Assembly: GCA_039028635.1 (NCBI GenBank)
Contig: JBCCHV010000067.1
Coordinates: forward strand, 1-35,452
Length of the DNA stretch: 35,452 nucleotides
Source of the DNA: Acidobacteriota bacterium
GTDB taxonomy: Bacteria; Acidobacteriota; Thermoanaerobaculia; Multivoradales; JBCCEF01
Direction: 5' to 3'
Under the pieces are notes generated by a model that saw only the letters and a list, made by a program, of their open reading frames with translations, searched no databases and was not told the origin of the DNA. Both the position numbers and the translations under genes were made by a program. Positions within the stretch are counted from its first letter, which is position 1. The number at the start of each line of letters is the position of its first letter. This document shows, piece after piece, positions 20,160 through 26,471 of this stretch.

Positions 20160-21179
20160 ATGAGTACAGTCATGGTCAAGCTCTTGATCGGCGGACTGGC
20201 GGCGGTGGCACCCCACGGCGACTACGACATGACCGTGTTGCTACCGAAGGCCGAGGTTGAGGACCTCAAGGACTCGGACAACGAGCTTCCGGAGCACAAG
20301 GCCTATCTCGTCTTTCTGGCGGAAGACGTCGAAGACGACTGCAGCTCGGTGGGTGCCGCGGAAAGCAAGCTGCCGGCTTCGGACGACCGGACTGTCTGCT
20401 TTCTGGAAATGAACGACCGCCACTTGACGATCGAGTCGTTGACGACAATGCAGACTCTCGGCGAGGACTACCTGGTAGCGATCGACCAGGAGCCCGCAAG
20501 CTCCCACTTGAGCGACGCCTCGGCCAAGCTCAACGGACGGGCGAGAATCAGACTGCGTTCTGCTCGAGCCTGCGATGCGATCGGCGATGCGAGAGTGGCC
20601 GGAACCCACTGGTCTCAGTCTTGGTTTTCGACCAAATACGGAGAACTTGTGGCCGATAAAACTCTCGGCGTCCTCGCCTCCGGCCTGATGGTCGAAGCAG
20701 ATCTGAGCATGACTCGAGGAAAGACCACCATTCCCATCTCCAACCTGGCAGGAGACCAAACCGATCACGAGATAACTTTCACGCCTCGTGGAGATCTCGA
20801 GCTGCTGTGGACCAATATTCCGGGACCCACCGATGCCAAGAACCGGTTCAGAGATGTTCACTTCCTCGCACATCACGAGATCGCCCAACGGGTTCTACCG
20901 CTCGAGCGTCGCCCGATTCCCTCGTTCCCGATTCCCCGCTGGCAGAATCCGGTGCCGACTTGTGAATCGCCTTTTTCCTACGACTGTGGCCGTTTCAAGA
21001 TTCTCGTGAGCGAGCGCGAGCCCCTTTGGGGAGAAAACCCGCTGCTCGCCTCGGCAATCGTCAATGAAGACCATTGGTCCAGGATCGACTGCGATCCGGA
21101 GAAATGCGTCGAGGAGCTCTGTAAGGCGGGCCCCCCGATTTGCCCCAAGGCGATCTTCGCCGAGTCTCCGGCGCCGTGA
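20160..21179 (+). CDS. Unrecognised 339-residue protein
   Basis: The start is the ATG at 20160, preceded by GGGAGG (20149-20154). The open frame runs far upstream, but that part is antisense to the TonB receptor and is not coding. The N-terminus has a short hydrophobic stretch (MVKLLIGGLAAVA) without the charge pattern of a clear signal peptide; weak export is possible. The body is mixed alpha/beta and acidic in the first third (DLKDSDNELPEHK). It has seven or more Cys, clustered towards the C-terminus (for example CDPEKC, ELCKAG, PICPK), which would suit disulfides in an exported protein. I do not recognise the family. It is a single gene, divergent from the TonB receptor, and ends before a terminator-like hairpin at 21247. 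Confidence 0.7.
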   Translation: MSTVMVKLLIGGLAAVAPHGDYDMTVLLPKAEVEDLKDSDNELPEHKAYLVFLAEDVEDDCSSVGAAESKLPASDDRTVCFLEMNDRHLTIESLTTMQTLGEDYLVAIDQEPASSHLSDASAKLNGRARIRLRSARACDAIGDARVAGTHWSQSWFSTKYGELVADKTLGVLASGLMVEADLSMTRGKTTIPISNLAGDQTDHEITFTPRGDLELLWTNIPGPTDAKNRFRDVHFLAHHEIAQRVLPLERRPIPSFPIPRWQNPVPTCESPFSYDCGRFKILVSEREPLWGENPLLASAIVNEDHWSRIDCDPEKCVEELCKAGPPICPKAIFAESPAP

Positions 21180-21246
21180 TGAGGCGCCACCGACTTCAAC
21201 ATGGTGGCAACCATCTCTTTCTGTCGACGTAAATTCGCCGAAGTGA

Positions 21247-21274
21247 GCCGCGCCCTCGGTCTCCGGGGCGCGGC
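21247..21274. terminator. GC-rich hairpin between convergent genes
   Basis: There is a perfect 9-bp inverted repeat, GCCGCGCCC / GGGCGCGGC, with a 10-nt loop. It lies between the stop of the 339-residue protein and the stop of the NTF2-like gene, a position suited to bidirectional termination. Confidence 0.55.
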
Positions 21275-21280
21275 GAGACC

Positions 21281-21793
21281 TCAGCCCAGAAACTCCTCCA
21301 CCGGCACATCGAGCTCCGCGACGGCGAGTTGCTGCAGCAGCGTCATCGGGTTCCACGATGGGCTGACGCCGGTGATCAGGCCATCGCGGGTTTGGACCAG
21401 AAACCAGCCGGTGGCGCTGAAGGAGCGACCGCTGGGCTGAAGCGTTGCGCCATCGGCCAGACGGTTGTTGCCGAGTTGCGCCTCCTGATCGTGAGTGCCA
21501 CGGGCGACCCACAGCAGGAGAGCACGACCGGCGTCGTCTTCGAAGGCGTCGGTCACCTTGATCTCGAAATCCTCAAAGGCACGACGGTTGGCCCTCGCCT
21601 CTTGCAGCATCGAGCGCCCCCCCATGCCCGAAACGCGGGTCGGACCAACCAAGGAATCCTCGGCCCAGTGAAAAGAATGGGGCATCAGCGAGGAGGCTTC
21701 TTCGCCACGATTCCAGACCTGGTCCACCATCTGGCGGGCCAACTCGATGGGCGACGTCGGCGACGACGCAGAAGGTTGGGATTCAAGGTTCAT
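21281..21793 (-). CDS. NTF2-like / SnoaL-like domain protein
   Basis: The product has 170 residues. The pattern of an N-terminal helix (ARQMVDQVWNRGE), a polar middle, and strands FEIKVTDAFEDDAGRALLLW and FSATGWFLVQTRDGLITGV ending in a helix is that of SnoaL-like ester-cyclase or NTF2-fold proteins. These can be small isomerases or cyclases, or merely binding scaffolds, so no reaction is claimed. The start is the ATG at 21793, served by GGGAG 8 nt upstream; an in-frame TTG at 21811 would overlap the preceding stop and is less likely. It lies 14 nt after paralogue A and is presumably co-transcribed with it, which ties it to the large-protein cluster. Confidence 0.72.
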   Translation of the reverse strand: MNLESQPSASSPTSPIELARQMVDQVWNRGEEASSLMPHSFHWAEDSLVGPTRVSGMGGRSMLQEARANRRAFEDFEIKVTDAFEDDAGRALLLWVARGTHDQEAQLGNNRLADGATLQPSGRSFSATGWFLVQTRDGLITGVSPSWNPMTLLQQLAVAELDVPVEEFLG

Positions 21794-21807
21794 CGTCGAT
21801 TCTCCCG

Positions 21808-24147
21808 TCAAGCGGCCGGCGGACGCAGGACCAGGACCTCTTTATCCGCCGTGGCGGGATCCAGGACCTTCTCTTCGCCGGTGGTGGTGAACAGGGTGAG
21901 CTGGTACGTGTAGGTGTGGCGCTCCGGCGCGGCGAGACGAAAGCGCCAAAACAGTGGCTGGGTGAAATCGGTGATCTCGAGAGTCTTCTCGACTCGGATG
22001 TCGCCGTCGACGAACCCGAGATGCAGGGTGCCGAAGGCGAAGTCTCGATCCTTCAGCAAATAGGGCGAGATCTGCACCCGATAGCCGAAGGGATCGCCCA
22101 GGGCCAGCACCGACTTGTCCGACGTCTGCCAGTCGTCTTCACGGGTGACGCCGTCGGAATAGAAGACGGTGGTCTGGTACTCGTACTCGCGCTTGTCGCC
22201 GTCGAGCAGGGGCACCGTCCAGATCTTCGAATCGGCATCGTTCGACAGGGTGAAGATGTCGTCGACCAGATAGTCGCCATCGCGGTAGCGCATCGCCACC
22301 ACCACCTTCGAGAGCATGCCGCCCTCGCCGAAGGAGCCCGCCGGCACGATGGCGACCTCGAGGCTCTCCTGAACCGGCTGGTTGATGATCACCCGACCGG
22401 ATCGGGAGCTCTCCGGCTCGAGCTCGATCTTCTGACCCGACTGGTCGACGAAGGTGACCTTGTAGTGGAACGGCTCCTCGATCTTCTTGGCGATCACCTG
22501 GTTCCACAGGAAGCTCTGGTTCTGCTGGTCGAGGGTGAACTCGGTCTCCTTGCGACCGCTGCCGCCGCCGAACCACATCTCGACGAAGACCGATTGCATC
22601 TGGTTCCAATCGACCAGCCCGAGGACCACCTCGACCCGCAGGATTCCCATGCGGTCCGTATCGAGCACCAGGATGGTCTCGTCGGTCCTGCCCGAGACGG
22701 TGTAGGTCTCGTCGGTACCGCGATAGAAGACCTCGTACTCGTACTCGTAGGTCTTGCGAGCGGGATCGGCGAGGAAGGCGAGAAAGCTCTGCGGCGGCGA
22801 GTCCTTGCGGAAGGCGAAATCCTTGACCTCGTGGACCCGCCCCTGGGACCCCCGCTCGTCATACTCGAGGTGGGCCTTGACCAGGTCCACCGGGTCCTCT
22901 GAGAAATCGGAGGTGCAGAGCACCTGCACATCGAGGTACTTGTACCAGTCGTGGTCGAGGTCGATCTGGACTCGGAAGTCGTCCGGGTCGTGGCCGGCGA
23001 GCACGCCGGTCATGTTGGCGTTCGGCCCCAACCGCCCCTGCACCACCGCCTTGCTGGTGAAGTTGTGATGCAGCGTGGCCTCCATCGACTCGTCCCAGGT
23101 CTTCAGGTTGTAGTACTTGATGCCGTGATGGCCGTACTCCTTGCCGTGGGCTTCGGGAAGCTCCGTCTCGAAGGTCGGCTGCTCGTCGAGCTGGACGTCG
23201 GAGCCGGGGTTCCACTGCAGGAAGGTGGCGGCGAGAAAGTCGCGAATCATCTCGTTGCCGGAGCGGATCAGCTCCTCGGTGACCTCCGGCGACACCACAT
23301 CGGAGCCCGCTTCGGGGGTGATCCGGACCCATGAGGCCTGACTCGCCTCGGAAACGGCGAACAGCCGATCCCCGGCATCCCAGCTTTCGTCATGGCTCGC
23401 CGTATGGGTCTCGCTTCCTCCCGAGTAGACACTCCGCCAGGAGGCATCGTCGCTGATCGTCTGCCACTGCTCCTGGGTCGCTTCATAGGACTTCTTGGCG
23501 TTGCAGTAGACGGTCATGCGCATGGCGTCGAGGCGATGGTCGAAGGTCAGGTCGTAGCCCACCCGCAGCGCCGCCAGATCGCGCTCCATCATTTCCCACA
23601 GCAGCACCGCACCATCGAGCGACAGCTTGGCCATGAAGGACGCCCGCTGGCGCCCCACCATGCTGACCCGGCCGACGCCGACCAGGCTGCTGACGAACTC
23701 GCTACCGGCGTTCAGGTTGCCCTCGGAATCGGAGGTCTCGCCCAGGATCGCCAGGCTGACGGTGCCGTCCTTGATCGGCACGATGCCGATCTTGAGGGCC
23801 TGCTCGATCTTTCTGCGATCGCCGGCAAACTGGGGCCGGAAAGCAGCGATGAAGTTCTGCACCCGCGCATCCGAGGCGACCGCCCGGCGAATTTCCTTCT
23901 CCTGATCGTCGCTCGGTCGCAGCTCCACGGAGAGCGACAGGATGCCGCCGCCGAGGCGGGTCTTGCGCTCCTCCTCGGTCAGACCAGAGACGTCGCGGCG
24001 ATACATTGCCATCGAGATCGAGGGTCTTCCGTTCTCGTCCATGGCCAGCGTCGGGGCCTGGGGCATGACGTAAATAGCCAGGGGATCGACATCGTCGCGG
24101 TAGACCTGGCAGCCGGCGATTTCGCGTTGTCCATTCAGTGTGATCAT
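21808..24147 (-). CDS. Four-repeat paralogue A, unknown family
   Basis: The product has 779 residues with no signal peptide or membrane helix. The N-terminal domain (about 1-230) starts MITLNGQREIAGCQVYRDDV and shares the family marks: a YRD/FRD-type motif followed by DP, a GR/KP-x-x-S/T-x-h-x-h-Y-R turn, GGGIL, and a segment SFMAKLSLDGAVLLWEMME matching ASF-x-h-x-LSxDGAxLLEE in the others. The middle region (about 230-400) is Trp-rich and specific to A. From residue 401 (WYKYLDVQVLCTSDF) to the end are four repeats of about 95 residues. Each repeat ends in a YEYEYEVFYRG / YEYQTTVFYSDG / YTYQLTLFTTTG strand pair and a closing motif such as ETILVLDTD, KSVLALGDP or KEVLVLRPP. The ATG at 24147 has GAGGAGG about 12 nt upstream. 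It diverges from B. The function is unknown. Confidence 0.85.
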   Translation of the reverse strand: MITLNGQREIAGCQVYRDDVDPLAIYVMPQAPTLAMDENGRPSISMAMYRRDVSGLTEEERKTRLGGGILSLSVELRPSDDQEKEIRRAVASDARVQNFIAAFRPQFAGDRRKIEQALKIGIVPIKDGTVSLAILGETSDSEGNLNAGSEFVSSLVGVGRVSMVGRQRASFMAKLSLDGAVLLWEMMERDLAALRVGYDLTFDHRLDAMRMTVYCNAKKSYEATQEQWQTISDDASWRSVYSGGSETHTASHDESWDAGDRLFAVSEASQASWVRITPEAGSDVVSPEVTEELIRSGNEMIRDFLAATFLQWNPGSDVQLDEQPTFETELPEAHGKEYGHHGIKYYNLKTWDESMEATLHHNFTSKAVVQGRLGPNANMTGVLAGHDPDDFRVQIDLDHDWYKYLDVQVLCTSDFSEDPVDLVKAHLEYDERGSQGRVHEVKDFAFRKDSPPQSFLAFLADPARKTYEYEYEVFYRGTDETYTVSGRTDETILVLDTDRMGILRVEVVLGLVDWNQMQSVFVEMWFGGGSGRKETEFTLDQQNQSFLWNQVIAKKIEEPFHYKVTFVDQSGQKIELEPESSRSGRVIINQPVQESLEVAIVPAGSFGEGGMLSKVVVAMRYRDGDYLVDDIFTLSNDADSKIWTVPLLDGDKREYEYQTTVFYSDGVTREDDWQTSDKSVLALGDPFGYRVQISPYLLKDRDFAFGTLHLGFVDGDIRVEKTLEITDFTQPLFWRFRLAAPERHTYTYQLTLFTTTGEEKVLDPATADKEVLVLRPPAA

Positions 24148-24307
24148 CTTTCTTCGGCCTCCTCGTTGTAACCATTAGGAGATCTCCCTCGCCGGTCGTT
24201 ACGACGGGTCGGCAAGAAGCGAGAATTTCCTCGTTCCTGCCACCGCGAGAGGTGGGAACGACGATGAGTCGGGTTCTCTTTCCAGCACACCGGCAGGGGG
24301 TCACCAG
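24148..24307. promoter_or_regulatory. Divergent control region of the paralogue cluster with two palindromes
   Basis: This 160-bp region separates paralogue A (leftward) from the B-C-D-E operon (rightward). It holds a perfect 10-bp palindrome GGAGATCTCC (24178-24187) and, 7 bp on, GTCGTTACGAC (24195-24205), an inverted repeat with 5-bp arms. A bulged hairpin (CGTTCC-TGC-CACC / GGTGGGAACG, about 24233-24259) follows. The palindromes are candidate operator sites for a dimeric regulator acting on both directions. No confident -35/-10 pair was found. Confidence 0.5.
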
Positions 24308-26467
24308 ATGCTGACTCTGGCCGGCAGCTTCCGGATCGGCGAGTTCAGCCTGTGGCGTGACCGCCAGCGGCAGGGCGACAAGTGGAGGCTCACCTCGCGC
24401 TTCTACGCCCTGCGCGACGAACCGCGTATCGCCTCCCGGCGACGACCGGACGGCAGCGTCGAGCCGGCCTTCGATTTCCTCTGGTATCGCCGGCAGCCGG
24501 GCGCCGAGGGACCGCAGCCGGAGGCCGGCGGCTTGGTCGTGCTGACCGCCGACCTCGCGCTCTCAGAGACTGAGAAGGATGAGCTGGTGGAGGCGGTGGC
24601 GCACCGCTTCGCCGACCTCGGTGAGCCCCTCGGGGGCGAGATCGAGATTCTGCCGGTGCCCTTCCAGGAGGGCCGCGTCGAGCTCTCCTTTGCCGGCGAA
24701 CGAGCAACGACCGCCGACGGCGAGCTCATCCGTCACCTGGCCGGCAGCGGTCCGGCCCGCCTCTCCGGCCATCAGTCGGCGAGCTTCCTGGTGGAGCTCA
24801 ACGCCGACGGCGCCGCTCTCCTCGCCGAGGCCATCGACAGCGGAACAAACCTCTTCGAGCTGCGCTACGACCTCGCCTTCGCCCACCGCCTCGACGGCGT
24901 CGAGCTGCGCGTGTGGTGCGACTCCGAGCGCGCCCAGGGAGTCATCGCCGAAGCTCGTCGAGCTGGCCCGCTGGTCCTTCCAGAGCTGCGCCAAAGCCTG
25001 ACCGAACGGCATCTCGCCGGCACCGAGATCGTCACCACCGAGCCCCTCGACGGCGCGCACCGCAGCGCCCTCGAAGCTCTCGCTACGGAGGTCCTCGACC
25101 AGGCCCTGGCCGCTTCCTTCACCACCTCCGACGGCGACCTCGACGGCCATGCCGCAGCACGCCTCAACTTCACCCTGACGCAGTCCTACCCGGTCTTTCA
25201 GCCGATCGCGCTCCAGGCCCCGCTGCGTTTCGACGATCCGCGTTTCGCCCCTGCAGCCTTCGCCCAGACCATCCGCCGGGTCGAGGCCGAGGGCGGCTTC
25301 TTCGACCTCCTCGAGGTGCAGGTTCTCACCACCGTCGACTTCAGTCAGGAAGCGATCGACAAGGTCAAGGTCACCCTGACCTACGACCACACCGCCCCCG
25401 GCGGTGAGCGCATTCATCGCCAGTCCGAGCTGGTACTGCAAGCGGGCCGGACGTCCGGCCACTTCCGCACCGACCTCGCCGCCCCCGACCGCCGCAGCAT
25501 TTCCTATCAGGTCGAGGTTCACTTCGAGGGCGGGGCGCCACCGCTGCACTTCAGCGAGGGCCCCCTCGACACCACGATCGTGGTGCTCGATCTCGACGCC
25601 TGCGGTGTCGTCGCCGTCGACGCCGAGCTACGCGACGTGCCCTTCGACCGCGTGAGCGGCGCGGTGGTCGATCTCGCCTACGGCAATCCCCCCCTGGCCA
25701 GCCATCGGCTGGTTCTCGACGAGGGCCGACCGACCGGCCGTTGGCGCCCGGTCCTCGGTGCCGCTCTCGACGACGACGGCGGCCTGCGATGGAAGGCGGC
25801 CTGGCTGGGTCGCGACGGCCGGCGGATCGAGGGCGAATGGCGAGCGGCTCCCCAGGGCCGCCTGCTGCTCGACGCGCCGGCGGAGCTCTCCCGGCGCACC
25901 GAAATCGAGCTCTTGGCCGCCGGCGACTTCACCGACCTCGAGCAGATCCTGGTCGACCTCGAGCCGGTGAGCGACGAATCCGGCACGCCCCATCAGCTCG
26001 CCTTCCGAGAACCCGGCGAGGGCAAGGTCTGGCGACCGAGCGCGGCCACCCTCGACACGCCTTTCCGCTACCGCGTCCGCCAGAGCCTGGTGCTCGCCGA
26101 CGGGCGGGTCGAGACGATGCCAACCATCGAGTCGGACCGGCGCCTCTTCGTGGTGCGCGACGCCTGGCGCCGGGAGGTGAGGGTTCTCGCCCGACTGCTC
26201 GCCCTCGGCAGCGCCTGGCGCCTGGCTCTCCTGACCCTCGAGCGCGGCATCGTCAGCAGCGACGAAGCGCCCGCCACCGCCGACCGCAAGACCCTGGTGC
26301 TGCGTCAGCCGGAAGACCGGCCGACGTGGAGCTTCCGGGCTTCCGATCCCGACTACAGCTATCGCTTGACGCTCGTTCCCCCGACCGGCGAACGGCTCAT
26401 CTCCCCCTGGATCACGGCGCGGGACGAAGTGCTCGTCCTGAAGCCGCCGCAAGAAAACCGAGGATGA
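24308..26467 (+). CDS. Four-repeat paralogue B, unknown family
   Basis: The product has 719 residues with no signal peptide. The N-terminus (MLTLAGSFRIGEFSLWRDR) is the most diverged of the set and lacks the FHYLPG part, but the marker SASFLVELNADGAALLAEAI followed by the FELRYDLAFAHRL strand aligns it with A. From residue 331 (FFDLLEVQVLTTVDF) it carries the four C-terminal repeats, the last ending in DEVLVLKPP, nearly the same as the end of A. A and B are therefore the closest pair, consistent with a divergent duplication. The ATG at 24308 is preceded by AGGGGGT. It is the first gene of the rightward operon; C begins 4 nt after its stop. The function is unknown. Confidence 0.85.
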   Translation: MLTLAGSFRIGEFSLWRDRQRQGDKWRLTSRFYALRDEPRIASRRRPDGSVEPAFDFLWYRRQPGAEGPQPEAGGLVVLTADLALSETEKDELVEAVAHRFADLGEPLGGEIEILPVPFQEGRVELSFAGERATTADGELIRHLAGSGPARLSGHQSASFLVELNADGAALLAEAIDSGTNLFELRYDLAFAHRLDGVELRVWCDSERAQGVIAEARRAGPLVLPELRQSLTERHLAGTEIVTTEPLDGAHRSALEALATEVLDQALAASFTTSDGDLDGHAAARLNFTLTQSYPVFQPIALQAPLRFDDPRFAPAAFAQTIRRVEAEGGFFDLLEVQVLTTVDFSQEAIDKVKVTLTYDHTAPGGERIHRQSELVLQAGRTSGHFRTDLAAPDRRSISYQVEVHFEGGAPPLHFSEGPLDTTIVVLDLDACGVVAVDAELRDVPFDRVSGAVVDLAYGNPPLASHRLVLDEGRPTGRWRPVLGAALDDDGGLRWKAAWLGRDGRRIEGEWRAAPQGRLLLDAPAELSRRTEIELLAAGDFTDLEQILVDLEPVSDESGTPHQLAFREPGEGKVWRPSAATLDTPFRYRVRQSLVLADGRVETMPTIESDRRLFVVRDAWRREVRVLARLLALGSAWRLALLTLERGIVSSDEAPATADRKTLVLRQPEDRPTWSFRASDPDYSYRLTLVPPTGERLISPWITARDEVLVLKPPQENRG

Positions 26468-26471
26468 CCCC

